The position numbers and the translations under genes are program-made. A stretch of DNA of 64,000 nt from Pontivivens insulae (GTDB taxonomy: Bacteria; Pseudomonadota; Alphaproteobacteria; Rhodobacterales; Rhodobacteraceae). Positions 25,217-34,105 of this stretch are shown here, in pieces. The stretch spans positions 186,001-250,000 of the forward strand of contig NZ_OMKW01000003.1 in the NCBI RefSeq assembly GCF_900302495.1, written 5' to 3'. The notes beneath the pieces were generated by a model. It ran no database searches and was not told the DNA's origin. It saw only the letters and a list, made by a program, of their open reading frames with translations. Position 1 is the stretch's first letter. Every line of letters begins with the position of its first letter.

Positions 25217-25878
25217 GCCCCGCGCTTGCCCTGCTTGGCCGCGAAGTCCGACTGGCAACCCGCGCGGGCGGTGGTGCGGGCTTAGGCCTCGCCTTTTTCC
25301 TGATTGTCGTGCTCATGGCCCCTCTTGGCATCGGGCCGGATCAAGCGCTACTCGGCCGCGTCGCCCCCGGTATCGTCTGGACCGCGGCCTTGCTCGCCTG
25401 CCTTTTGTCGCTCGACCGCATGTTTCAGGCGGATCTAGAGGATGGGACCCTCGACATCCTGGCCCTGTCTCCATTGCCGCTGGAGCTGGTTGTGGCGCTC
25501 AAGACCCTCGCCCACTGGCTGACCACGGGCCTTCCTTTGGTGGTTGCCGCACCCGTTCTGGCATTGACACTGAACTTACCTGATCAGGCCCTGGGCCTGC
25601 TGACGCTGTCTCTTCTGGTCGGAACACCAGCATTGTCAGCACTGGGGGCCATCGGCGCCGGGCTCACCGTCGGGCTTAGACGCGGAGGTTTGTTACTTTC
25701 ACTGCTGGTCCTGCCGCTCTACGTCCCCACACTGATCTTTGGCGCACAAGTTACGGGATATGCGGCGCGCGGCCTTGAAAGTGGCCCCCCCATGCTTCTG
25801 CTGGCGGGCACCACCTTGTTGACGTTGGCAATTTTTCCCTGGGTGACGGCTGCGGCGCTGCGCATCAATCTGCGATAG
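25213..25878 (+). CDS. ccmB: heme exporter protein CcmB
   Basis: A 221-residue protein with six membrane segments, the permease partner of CcmA. It keeps the family opening LALLGREVRLATRAGGG, FFLIVVLMAPLGIGP and LDRMFQADLEDGTLDILAL. The start ATG 25213 overlaps the ccmA stop; the frame is open two codons further upstream, but coupling favours 25213. The usual continuation ccmC-ccmD-ccmG is absent: glmM begins 12 bases later on the other strand. Confidence 0.94.
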   Translation: MSPALALLGREVRLATRAGGGAGLGLAFFLIVVLMAPLGIGPDQALLGRVAPGIVWTAALLACLLSLDRMFQADLEDGTLDILALSPLPLELVVALKTLAHWLTTGLPLVVAAPVLALTLNLPDQALGLLTLSLLVGTPALSALGAIGAGLTVGLRRGGLLLSLLVLPLYVPTLIFGAQVTGYAARGLESGPPMLLLAGTTLLTLAIFPWVTAAALRINLR

Positions 25879-25890
25879 TCGCAGCGTGGG

Positions 25891-27219
25891 CTAGGTCACG
25901 CGGGCCACTTCGTCTGCGATGCTGTCGACCACCTTGTGCAACAGCGTCTTGTCCTCACACTCGCCCATGACCCGGATCAGAGGCTCGGTCCCGCTGGCAC
26001 GGATCACCAAGCGCCCGCGATCCGCAAAAGCCGCCTCACCGTCGGCAATCGCCTCCTTGACCTTGGCCGCCGAAAGAGGCGCTGTTCCGGCCTTGAACCG
26101 CACATTCTTGAGCGTTTGCGGCACCGGCTCAAACACATGAAGCAGTTCGGACGCCTTCTTGCCGCTCTCGATCAGGGCTGCCAGAACCTGAAGCCCGGCA
26201 ATCAGCCCGTCACCCGTCGTGACAAAATCCGTCAGAACGATATGGCCTGATTGCTCTCCGCCGACGCGGTAGCCGCCGCGGCGCATCTCTTCCACGACAT
26301 AGCGATCACCAACTTTGGTCCGCTTCAGCCCTATGCCGCGCGTTTCCAGATGCCGCTCAAGACCCAGATTGGACATCACGGTCGCAACCATATGATCGCC
26401 TTTGTCCAGAACGCGTCCCGCGATCAGGGCCATGATCTGATCGCCGTCAGCTTGCCGTCCGGTTTCATCCAAGACGATGATGCGATCCGCATCGCCGTCG
26501 AGGGTCAGCCCAATATCGGCGCGATACTCAACCACCGCGCGTGCCGCCGCATCGGTCGACGTCGAACCGCAGTCTTTGTTGATGTTGTAGCCATTCGGCG
26601 AAACCCCTATCGGGATCACATCCGCGCCAAGTTCCCAAAGGACCTGCGGCGCCACCTTGTAGGCGGCACCATTCGCGCAATCCAGAACGACCCTCAGGCC
26701 TTTCAGCCGCAGTCGGCGTGGGATCGTCGTCTTGACGAATTCGGCATAGCGCCCGATGCCATCCTCCACCCGGCGGGAGCGGCCAATCGCCTCTGGATCA
26801 ACCAATTCGGGCGGATTGGCGATCAGATCCTCAATCCCGGCCTGAGCGTCATCGGAAAGCTTGAAGCCGTCCGGCCCAAAGAATTTGATACCGTTGTCGT
26901 GGTGGGGATTGTGACTGGCAGAAATCATCACACCCAGATCTGCCCGCATAGAACGTGTGAGCATCCCCACCGCCGGTGTCGGTAGAGGTCCCAGCATCAG
27001 TGTGGACATGCCCACAGCCGCGAAACCTGCCGTCATCGCTGTTTCCAACATATAGCCCGAGCGTCGCGTGTCTTTTCCGATCACGACCTGTCGCGCACCT
27101 TCCTTCGTGCGGAACCATGTCCCGGCAGCCATGCCCAGTCGCATCGCTGTTTCTGCGGTCATATTGCCACTGTTGGCACGCCCGCGGACGCCATCGGTTC
27201 CGAACATAGAGCTGCTCAT
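25891..27219 (-). CDS. glmM: phosphoglucosamine mutase
   Basis: Converts glucosamine-6-phosphate to glucosamine-1-phosphate for peptidoglycan and LPS precursors. The 442-residue product has MFGTDGVRG at the N-terminus, the phosphoserine loop [20 protein letters not shown] near residue 100, the metal-binding DGDADR and the C-terminal phosphate-binding [17 protein letters not shown] lies 7 bases before the ATG. The start overlaps the folP stop by 4 bases, giving the folP-glmM pair seen in many alphaproteobacteria. Confidence 0.97.
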   Translation of the reverse strand: MSSSMFGTDGVRGRANSGNMTAETAMRLGMAAGTWFRTKEGARQVVIGKDTRRSGYMLETAMTAGFAAVGMSTLMLGPLPTPAVGMLTRSMRADLGVMISASHNPHHDNGIKFFGPDGFKLSDDAQAGIEDLIANPPELVDPEAIGRSRRVEDGIGRYAEFVKTTIPRRLRLKGLRVVLDCANGAAYKVAPQVLWELGADVIPIGVSPNGYNINKDCGSTSTDAAARAVVEYRADIGLTLDGDADRIIVLDETGRQADGDQIMALIAGRVLDKGDHMVATVMSNLGLERHLETRGIGLKRTKVGDRYVVEEMRRGGYRVGGEQSGHIVLTDFVTTGDGLIAGLQVLAALIESGKKASELLHVFEPVPQTLKNVRFKAGTAPLSAAKVKEAIADGEAAFADRGRLVIRASGTEPLIRVMGECEDKTLLHKVVDSIADEVARVT

Positions 27220-28223
27220 CGGCTGCCTCCTGCATGAATGGCTTGCCAGATGCGCAGCACCTGCAAAGCCCCGTCCGTATCATGGACGCGAATGATCTGT
27301 GCGCCTGCATCGAGCGCCATTTGCAAAACCGCATGGCTGCCGGGATCGCGTGATTGCGCTTCATCAACCCCGGTCAGCGTTCCGATAAAACGTTTGCGCG
27401 ACGCACCGAAGAGAATGGGGCAACCAAGCCCATGGAACAGGGCCAGCCCGCGGATCAAGGCGAGGTTGTGCTCCAGCGTCTTTCCAAAGCCGATGCCAGG
27501 ATCAACAATCAACCTCTCCCGGCGAATGCCCGCAGCCTCCGCCGCGGCGATCCGCTGGGCCAGGGCGTCGTAGATATCGAGCAGGACATCTGAATAATGC
27601 GGATCATCCTGCATGGTGGCGGGCGTCTTGATGGAATGCATCAGGCAGACAGCAACATCACTTTCGGCCGCAACGCGGGCGCTGGCAGGATCAAATGTGA
27701 GTGCTGTTACATCGTTGAAGATCGCAGCACCGGCCGCGATGGCTTGCCGCGCGACCTCGGCCTTGCGCGTGTCGATGGACAGGACGCCCGAGCCAGCAAT
27801 GCCATTCAGAACCGGCAGCACACGGGCAAGTTCCTCTTCCACGTCAACATAGTCCGCACCGGGTCGCGTACTCTCCCCCCCGATGTCGAGGATGCTGACA
27901 CCTGTTTCGGCCATATGAAGCGCCTGTGTGATCCCCGCCGCACCCTGATGGATCCCACCGTCAGAAAAGCTGTCCGGGGTAACGTTCACAATGCCCATGA
28001 TATGCGGCCGGTCCATTGAAAGACCGGCAATGGCTGGGCGCGCGGTCGTATAGGCGGCAAGCGCATCTGGCGACAGGTCGAGCACAGAAACGATTTCGGC
28101 ATCCCCATCCCGTCGCAGAACCTCAACCTCGCGAAACCATAAGGTGCTGCCTGCAAGGCACAAAGCATCAGCCGGTTGGGGGCCGGAGTGCAGAATAGGT
28201 TTCAAATATGAAGGCTGGGGCAT
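27216..28223 (-). CDS. folP: dihydropteroate synthase
   Basis: Joins dihydropterin pyrophosphate and p-aminobenzoate in folate synthesis; the sulfonamide target. The 335-residue protein carries [46 protein letters not shown] and a pterin-site [14 protein letters not shown]. The N-terminal about 50 residues precede the TIM barrel, an extension common in this group. It is divergent from the MFS transporter and translationally coupled to glmM. The aldolase of the same pathway, folB, is 3.2 kb upstream on the same strand, separated by other genes. Confidence 0.96.
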   Translation of the reverse strand: MPQPSYLKPILHSGPQPADALCLAGSTLWFREVEVLRRDGDAEIVSVLDLSPDALAAYTTARPAIAGLSMDRPHIMGIVNVTPDSFSDGGIHQGAAGITQALHMAETGVSILDIGGESTRPGADYVDVEEELARVLPVLNGIAGSGVLSIDTRKAEVARQAIAAGAAIFNDVTALTFDPASARVAAESDVAVCLMHSIKTPATMQDDPHYSDVLLDIYDALAQRIAAAEAAGIRRERLIVDPGIGFGKTLEHNLALIRGLALFHGLGCPILFGASRKRFIGTLTGVDEAQSRDPGSHAVLQMALDAGAQIIRVHDTDGALQVLRIWQAIHAGGSR

Positions 28224-28356
28224 GGCATCATCTATCAGAACTTCGCTGTGCTATAGGCCTCACGCACAGGCGGGGCAACTGAACCTTTGTTGCGGGCTGT
28301 TACGGGCTTGCCTCACAGGGACCCAGCGCGCACGATCAAGCGTCGATGGAGGCGCA

Positions 28357-29601
28357 ATGGATCACCTTGAACGCGATTTTAAAGGCGCCGAGCGTACTAT
28401 ACGCCTTTATCCATGGTTCAAGTTCGGCCAAAGCCTGCTGTTCTGGCAGGCAACGTGGTTTCTCTACTTTCAACAGGAGTTGTCGGGGGCAGAGGCTATC
28501 CTGCTCTACGCTGTCTATGACGTGGCAACGACCGTTCTCGAAGTGCCTTCTGGATATATGAGCGATCGGATCGGGCGCAGGCTTACATTGATCCTGTCGG
28601 TTGTAAGTGGCTTTGGCGCGATGCTCCTAATTGCCACAGGCGACAGCTTTCTGGCCTTCGCAATGGGACAGATCCTGCTGGGCGCGTCCATGGCGCTGAT
28701 GTCTGGCACTGATACCTCGCTGCTATATGAGAGCCTGCGCAGCCTTGGGCGCGAGGCGGACACCGAGGTCCAAGAGCTTCGTGCATGGCGTTTTGGTTTT
28801 GCGGCCCTGGCCCTCTCAGCCGTCACGGGTGGTGCGCTGGCGCAGTTCGGTGGCAGCATCCCATTCATCGCAACCGCGTTAGCCTTTGCGGCGATTCTGC
28901 CGGTTTGCTGGACGTTTCAGGAGCCGGGCAGAGCTTCAATCCGCGCAACACCGTCCCAATCCCGCACGGCGTTGTTGGCGGCCATTCGGGATCCGATCCT
29001 TGCTTGGCTCTTCGTCTTGAGCATCCTGATGTACGGCTTCAGCCACCTTCCATTCGTCTTTGGGCAGCCATTCATTCTGGAAGTGCTTCATCCACTGGGA
29101 TTGGAGCAGGATGCACCGCTTGTGAGTGGTGGAATAACGACAGCAATGATGGTCGTCTCGCTCGCCGCATCACTGATCGCACCCGCACTGCGCCGGAAAT
29201 TGGGGCTGGCCGCCATTCTGTTATGCGCCTTCGGACTTCAAGTAGCGATTTCCTATGCGATGACGCTTGGGGGCAGCTTGGGCCTTATCTTTATTCTTCT
29301 GCTGCGCATGGTGCCTGATTCATTTTCAAGACCGTTCATTCTGGCGCGCACGCAGCCACTCTTAAACTCCAATATCCGCGCAACGTACTTGTCGATCCTG
29401 AGCCTCGCCTCTCGGATCGTTTTCGCAATCAGTTTGGCCATTGCAGCAGGCAGCGCGACTGGCGCGGCGGCACTACCTCTCGCAGAGATTCAAGGCATTC
29501 TGACCATCTACAGCGCGATTGGCCTCGCCAGCCTGGCGGCGCTGGCGCTCTGGGCGCGCAAGTTGCGGATGGAGCCTCAGGGGATCAGCGAGGGCAGTTG
29601 A
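28357..29601 (+). CDS. MFS transporter
   Basis: A 414-residue, twelve-segment major facilitator. The loop 2-3 motif is in GYMSDRIGRRLTLI; N-terminal RLYPWFKFGQSLLFWQATW and the LEVPSGY segment place it in the subgroup annotated simply as MFS transporters of unknown substrate. The ATG at 28357 has GGAGG about 4-5 bases upstream. Its 3' end overlaps the HAD phosphatase gene by 25 bases in convergent orientation. Confidence 0.88.
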   Translation: MDHLERDFKGAERTIRLYPWFKFGQSLLFWQATWFLYFQQELSGAEAILLYAVYDVATTVLEVPSGYMSDRIGRRLTLILSVVSGFGAMLLIATGDSFLAFAMGQILLGASMALMSGTDTSLLYESLRSLGREADTEVQELRAWRFGFAALALSAVTGGALAQFGGSIPFIATALAFAAILPVCWTFQEPGRASIRATPSQSRTALLAAIRDPILAWLFVLSILMYGFSHLPFVFGQPFILEVLHPLGLEQDAPLVSGGITTAMMVVSLAASLIAPALRRKLGLAAILLCAFGLQVAISYAMTLGGSLGLIFILLLRMVPDSFSRPFILARTQPLLNSNIRATYLSILSLASRIVFAISLAIAAGSATGAAALPLAEIQGILTIYSAIGLASLAALALWARKLRMEPQGISEGS

Positions 29602-30230
29602 GACCAATCGGCGAACCGCGTCTCTGCGGTGACGTCGCCATTGCGATATCCGCCTTCGAAAAATAAGAACGGCACACCCGCATTTTCAGCAGTTTTTTCG
29701 TCTACCGTACTGTCCCCAACATAGACGATCGGGCCAGTTCCGATCTGATCCGCCGCGTGGAACAGCATCGCAGGATCAGGCTTCAGAACGTCAAGCGTGC
29801 CGCCACCTGTCAGGCCGGTAATCGGCGGCATCAACCCCAACGCTTCCAGCAGCTGACGCGCCTGCGCCTCGGGCTTTTGGGTGCAGACGGCAAGACCATA
29901 CCCCCGCGCGGCGAGCTGGTTGATCGCATCCGTAACACCCTCGAAGCGAACTGAACCATGCACTGGATCAGCGGAATAAATCTCCATCATCCGGGCGAGA
30001 TAGGGTTTCAGCCCATCCTCAGGAACGCCACCCGTGGCGATCAGGCATTGTTTGATCTGTTGGCGCATCCCCCAACCGCAAAACGCCGCATAGTCTGTCG
30101 CCGTGACCGGGTCGCGCCCGATCTCGGCCAGCATCTGGTTGGCTGAGGCTGCGAGGCCCGGGACGCTGTCGACCAGCGTTCCGTCAAGATCGAAAACGAC
30201 CCGATGTCTTACCGCCACTTGATCGAGCAT
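29577..30230 (-). CDS. HAD hydrolase, phosphoglycolate phosphatase-like
   Basis: A 217-residue HAD phosphatase with motif I VFDLDGTLVDSVPGL, motif II VCTQKPEAQ (T replacing the usual STxK context), Lys near VLKPDP and motif IV YVGDSTVDEKTAENAG. The cap type and length resemble Gph, which clears 2-phosphoglycolate, but substrate specificity cannot be read. Its start overlaps the preceding thioredoxin-like gene by 22 bases and its end overlaps the convergent MFS gene. Confidence 0.85.
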   Translation of the reverse strand: MLDQVAVRHRVVFDLDGTLVDSVPGLAASANQMLAEIGRDPVTATDYAAFCGWGMRQQIKQCLIATGGVPEDGLKPYLARMMEIYSADPVHGSVRFEGVTDAINQLAARGYGLAVCTQKPEAQARQLLEALGLMPPITGLTGGGTLDVLKPDPAMLFHAADQIGTGPIVYVGDSTVDEKTAENAGVPFLFFEGGYRNGDVTAETRFADWSQLPSLIP

Positions 30231-30760
30231 CCGATCGATGGGTGCTGAACCTCGGGGCCGACATTGTGAGACCCGATGTGGATCATCGCGTTCAGCAACT
30301 CTGGTTCGGTATCGGCCGTGGCTGCCGCACGCCCGGCAGAATCGAGGCGTCCGCGGTATTGCAATTCAAGCATCGAGTTGAAGCCGAATATATCGGGTGT
30401 GCAAACCGCCCCCAGTGCGCGTGCGACCTCTTGTGTCTCATCATAGAGGTACGGAAACGGAAAACGGTATCTCTCGGCAAAATGTGCCATGTTTTCGAAA
30501 CTGTCCGCGGGATAGGCATCTGCATCGTTCGACGAAATTGCCGCCACGCCAAAGCCGCGCTGGATCAGCTCTGCTCCGGTTTCGACCAGACGGTCCGCAA
30601 CTCCGATCACATAGGGACAATGGTTGCAGATGACCATCAGGACGAGACCGCGCACGCCGCGCAGATCGCCGGGCGACCAGATCTGACCATCTGTCGCCTT
30701 CAGTCCGAACTCAGGGCAATCCATGCCCATCTGTCCTGCGGGTGTCTCTGTCGCTGCCAT
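30209..30760 (-). CDS. thioredoxin-family/AhpC-like protein
   Basis: A 183-residue protein with a thioredoxin fold: CPEFGLKATDGQ near the N-terminus, the active-site-like CNHCPYV around residue 46 and the family's closing GCSIKWR. Members are annotated as thioredoxin-family or peroxiredoxin-like with unknown role; the CxxC suggests a redox function in the cytoplasm. The ATG at 30760 has GGAGG six bases upstream, better than the GTG at 30772. The end overlaps the HAD phosphatase start. Confidence 0.85.
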   Translation of the reverse strand: MAATETPAGQMGMDCPEFGLKATDGQIWSPGDLRGVRGLVLMVICNHCPYVIGVADRLVETGAELIQRGFGVAAISSNDADAYPADSFENMAHFAERYRFPFPYLYDETQEVARALGAVCTPDIFGFNSMLELQYRGRLDSAGRAAATADTEPELLNAMIHIGSHNVGPEVQHPSIGCSIKWR

Positions 30761-30813
30761 CGGGCCCTCCACAACTTTGCAACAGGTATAGGGACGTCGA
30801 TGGGGTGCTGCAA

Positions 30814-31347
30814 TCAGCGAACCGGGTGAAGCGCCCGCTTGGCATCCTCATCGCGCCCCACCGCCTTAAGCATCAGCGCGCCTTGCACGCGGGCCAAGAC
30901 TTGCAACGCCACATCGACGCGCTGCGCCTCTGGCAGATCCAACTGCGCGGTGCCCCACTCCAACAACTTGTCAGTGATCCGCTGACCGACGGCGATGCAG
31001 AGCGCGTCGCCCAAGGCTGCAAGGGCGCTCAACTCCACCCAAAGCCGCCCATAGGGCCAGAGCTGATCTGTCATCATGGCCGTACCAACACGCTGCACCA
31101 ATTGATCAGCAAGGACGGAATCGCCCTGCCCGCTCGCGTCGAGGATACGGACAAGTTGGTCACTGATATGCGTCAGCGTTGCTGTCAGGATGTCGGACTT
31201 GTCTTTGAAATAGTAGAGCAGCATCCGGTCACTGACCCCGGCCCCTTTAGCCAGGGCGCGCAGGCTGGACCCATTGAGTCCATAGGTAAGCACGTGGGCA
31301 GCGAGACGATCCAGCAGGTCTTCACGCTTCAGATCAGAGCGCGGCAC
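30814..31347 (-). CDS. TetR/AcrR family regulator
   Basis: A 177-residue dimeric repressor. The N-terminal HTH runs about residues 10-55 (LTYGLNGSSLRALAKGAGVS followed by MLLYYFKDKSDIL); the rest is the ligand-binding helical domain. It lies between folB and the thioredoxin-like gene on the same strand, so it may control that short operon or itself. No clear palindrome was picked out beside it. The effector is unknown. Confidence 0.88.
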   Translation of the reverse strand: MPRSDLKREDLLDRLAAHVLTYGLNGSSLRALAKGAGVSDRMLLYYFKDKSDILTATLTHISDQLVRILDASGQGDSVLADQLVQRVGTAMMTDQLWPYGRLWVELSALAALGDALCIAVGQRITDKLLEWGTAQLDLPEAQRVDVALQVLARVQGALMLKAVGRDEDAKRALHPVR

Positions 31348-31380
31348 AGCTCACTCCAGCGGTCTGCGCGAAATAAGGCT

Positions 31381-32235
31381 TCAAAACTCCGACGCGCCAA
31401 TCGTCGCAGCCAACCAACGCGCCAATGCCGATGTGCTCAGATCCGATGGTGGATCGCCGGCATCGAGAACAAGGCGCGACGGCGCCCAAATGCAAAGCAG
31501 ACCCTGCTTCAACGCCCAATCGAGCTCCGTAAAACTGTCAAAAACGGTTACGCCATCCTGTCCGCTCGCCAGAAGCCATGCTGCCTGCTCCATCTGCAGC
31601 AGAACGATGTTCCGGTGTGCAATCTCATCGAGGCCATCTGGCATGTCGCCTATCGGCGGAACGCAAAGGATAGTCGGCGCACCTGGTGCACGGGCCGCCG
31701 CAATGGCCTGTGTCGGGTCCTGCAGCGCGGCTGCTTCAAGCACAACGATACGGGGCTGCAAATCAGCATCCGGCGACGTGGTGGCTGGCGCGCGCCCGAT
31801 CTGCGGGGTTTGCGCATCCGGGCGTACGCGGACAATCTCCACACCCAAAGCACCTGGAATGCGGTCCAGCTTCTCAATTCGGACAAAAATACGGATCGCG
31901 CGGCGATCGGCCAGCACCCGCTCGGCAACGCGTTCAGCAAGCGTTTCCAGAAGCTTGATCCGTTCAGCCGAAAGCTCTGCTGCAATCGCGTCGGTGATGG
32001 TGTCGTAGCTGATGACCTTATCGACATCGTCATCCTGTGCCGCGACATGAGCCGCCACTTCCAGCACCACATTGAAGCGGATGCGCTGGTTCACGCCCCT
32101 TTCAGAGTGAAAGGCCCCAATCTCCACCTCTTGCACATAGTCGCGCACGGAAATTCGGTCGAGCGGCAGAGGGCCGGACGTGGCCGCCGCGCGGACGTGC
32201 GGCAATTCGAAGGCGATGGCGGTCTCGTCTGTCAT
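31381..32235 (-). CDS. folB: dihydroneopterin aldolase with extra C-terminal domain
   Basis: Residues about 20-140 are a FolB domain: DRISVRDYVQEVEIGAFHSE, VISYDTITDAIAAEL, LLETLAERVAERVL and IEKLDRIPGALGVEIVR. It cleaves dihydroneopterin in folate synthesis. FolB alone is about 120 residues; here a further about 140 residues follow (ADLQPRIVVLEAAALQD, then HRNIVLLQMEQAAWLLASG and CIWAPSRLVLDAGDPP). I cannot assign this part; such long FolB proteins occur in related bacteria. The ATG is at 32235. It is downstream of the PH-domain gene and upstream of TetR on the same strand. Confidence 0.85.
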   Translation of the reverse strand: MTDETAIAFELPHVRAAATSGPLPLDRISVRDYVQEVEIGAFHSERGVNQRIRFNVVLEVAAHVAAQDDDVDKVISYDTITDAIAAELSAERIKLLETLAERVAERVLADRRAIRIFVRIEKLDRIPGALGVEIVRVRPDAQTPQIGRAPATTSPDADLQPRIVVLEAAALQDPTQAIAAARAPGAPTILCVPPIGDMPDGLDEIAHRNIVLLQMEQAAWLLASGQDGVTVFDSFTELDWALKQGLLCIWAPSRLVLDAGDPPSDLSTSALARWLAATIGASEF

Positions 32236-32279
32236 GGGCGCTCCTCGGCTCTAGGCCGCTTAGCCTTTCGGGCGCGGCC

Positions 32280-32819
32280 TCACAAGTCTGCGGGCGTCGC
32301 GGCAGTCGCCATCTGCGACTTGATGAGCGTTTCGACATGATCTGCGTCACGAAGCGCAATCATTTCCTTGGGCCGGTCAAACCGTATCCGATAGGAACCA
32401 TCGGCCTCTTGAAGCGGGATCAGCCGCAGAGTTGAGCCATGACGCGAAAATGACATATCAGTATAGCGATATTTGACAGGCGTATACGGCACTGGCCCCA
32501 TCCGCACGAGGATCGTGACCCCTTTATCCGTGACAAGGTAGTCCGTTTTGCTGCGCGCATAGATGTCTACGGCCGTCGGCCCGACAACAAAGGCTCCACC
32601 GACCAGATAGGCAAACGCGCGAAAGCCCATCCCCGCAACCACATCGCCCTGTTCAATGATCTGTCCGCCAGCCCATCCAAACACGACGATGACAATCAGA
32701 CCGACCACCGCGAACATGAATAGTGCAGGCCGGAAGACAAAGCCCTGCCCCGGCCTTCCATGCCAGATCAGTCGTTCATCTGACGCCAGAAAAGCGCGCA
32801 TATGCGGGGGTATCTGCAC
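32280..32819 (-). CDS. bacterial PH-domain membrane protein
   Basis: A 179-residue protein with two hydrophobic segments (about residues 25-50, ALFMFAVVGLIVIVVFGWAG, and 60-85) followed by a bPH2-like beta domain containing DYLVTDKGVTILVR and YRYTDMSFSRHGS. Function unknown; probably membrane-bound. GTG at 32819 is preferred because AGGAG lies 6 bases upstream; an ATG at 32801 is the alternative. An in-frame extension to 32954 would overlap the nadA start and regulatory region and was rejected. Confidence 0.75.
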   Translation of the reverse strand: MQIPPHMRAFLASDERLIWHGRPGQGFVFRPALFMFAVVGLIVIVVFGWAGGQIIEQGDVVAGMGFRAFAYLVGGAFVVGPTAVDIYARSKTDYLVTDKGVTILVRMGPVPYTPVKYRYTDMSFSRHGSTLRLIPLQEADGSYRIRFDRPKEMIALRDADHVETLIKSQMATAATPADL

Positions 32820-32913
32820 GGTATGCTCCTGCCAGTCTTTCTTGACATCACGATGACACAAGCGCAGTTTGCAGCCAACGGCGCACCTTGCGCCTTTTTT
32901 GAAGCGCACTATA

Positions 32914-32928
32914 TGCTCAGAGTGAGCA
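32914..32928. promoter_or_regulatory. palindrome upstream of nadA
   Basis: TGCTCA-GAG-TGAGCA, a perfect 15-bp inverted repeat, lies 24 bases before the nadA ATG, between the divergent PH-domain gene and nadAB. This is where an operator for NAD synthesis would sit. Several NAD regulators (NadQ, NrtR, NiaR) are known in bacteria; none can be assigned from this site alone. Confidence 0.5.
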
Positions 32929-32952
32929 CAAAAGAGAAAAGGGGCCAAGCCC

Positions 32953-34008
32953 ATGTTTCTGAATGCTAATATGCAGGCCGACGCGGCCCGTGCTGAGCTT
33001 GAAGCGCACTATGACCTGGAGCCATCCGACGCGGCGATGAAAGCCACGGCAGAGATTTACGAGCCGCTTCGCGCCACCATTCCAGAACCGGACTGGATGC
33101 GCTTTGCCCCATTCATTCGCGAAATCAATCGCGTGAAGGTCGAAAAAGATGCGGTCATCCTGGCCCACAATTACATGACGCCAGAGATTTTCCATGGTGT
33201 ATCTGACGTGGCGGGGGACAGCCTGCAACTCGCCATTGAGGCGACGAAAGTCGCTCAGCAGACAATCATTCAATGTGGCGTCCACTTCATGGCCGAGACG
33301 TCGAAGATCCTCAATCCGGCAAAGACCGTGCTGATCCCGGACAGCCGCGCAGGATGCTCGCTCGCCTCCTCGATCACCGCAGCGGATATCGCGAAGATGC
33401 GGGCGGAATACCCCGGCGCGCAGGTCGTCAGCTATGTGAATACGACCGCCGAGGTGAAAGCCGCCTCCGACATTTGCTGCACCTCCTCGAATGCGCTGGC
33501 TATTGTAGAGGCGCAACCGGGTGATACGGTCATCATGACCCCCGATGGCTATCTCGCGCAGAATATTGCGGCGCAATCGACCAAGCGTGTGGCCTATTGG
33601 CAGGGCGCTTGTATCGTTCATGAACAGTTCACGGCGGAAGAGCTGCGCGCCTATCGGGAGAGCTATCCTGGCATAGCAGTCATCGCCCACCCCGAATGCC
33701 CACCTTCCGTGGTGGCCGAAGCTGACTTTACCGGGTCTACTGCCGGGATGATCCAATGGGTTAAGACGAACCGGCCGCCAAAGGTCGTTATGGTAACCGA
33801 ATGCTCGATGGCGTCCAACGTAGCCGCAGAGGTGCCGGAGACCGATTTCGTTCAGCCCTGCAATATCTGCCCGCACATGAAGCGCATCAGCCTTGAAAAC
33901 ATCCTGTGGGCACTGCACAGCGGAACAGAGGAAGTCACGGTTGCGGATGAGTATATGGAGCCCGCCCGCCGCGCGGTGGAGCGGATGATCGAAGTCACCA
34001 ACTCCTGA
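32953..34008 (+). CDS. nadA: quinolinate synthase A
   Basis: A [4Fe-4S] enzyme that condenses iminoaspartate with dihydroxyacetone phosphate to quinolinate. The 351-residue protein keeps AHNYMTPEIF (the HNY motif), cysteines in QCGVHFMAE (Cys108), CCTSSNA, WQGACIVHE (Cys220) and CNICPHMKR (Cys303/306), and DVAGDSLQLA. Length is normal. A ribosome site AAGGGG lies upstream. nadB follows after 97 bp that contain a GGAGCCCG/CGGGCTCC hairpin (34033-34056). Confidence 0.97.
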   Translation: MFLNANMQADAARAELEAHYDLEPSDAAMKATAEIYEPLRATIPEPDWMRFAPFIREINRVKVEKDAVILAHNYMTPEIFHGVSDVAGDSLQLAIEATKVAQQTIIQCGVHFMAETSKILNPAKTVLIPDSRAGCSLASSITAADIAKMRAEYPGAQVVSYVNTTAEVKAASDICCTSSNALAIVEAQPGDTVIMTPDGYLAQNIAAQSTKRVAYWQGACIVHEQFTAEELRAYRESYPGIAVIAHPECPPSVVAEADFTGSTAGMIQWVKTNRPPKVVMVTECSMASNVAAEVPETDFVQPCNICPHMKRISLENILWALHSGTEEVTVADEYMEPARRAVERMIEVTNS

Positions 34009-34105
34009 TCCGAACACCCCTCGCGGGGACACGGAGCCCGCGGCAAGACGGGCTCCTGCCGCACCTGATCAATGGTCCGGTCCGCCAGCCTGAAAGGCAA
34101 CTTCC

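Noticed and set aside
30742-32340. 532-codon plus-strand open frame across TetR and folB
   Set aside because: Antisense to two clearly recognised genes; long shadow frames are expected in high-GC DNA.
32820-32954. Longer start for the PH-domain protein reaching into the nadA start
   Set aside because: It would cover the nadA promoter region and overlap its ATG; GTG 32819 has a good ribosome site.
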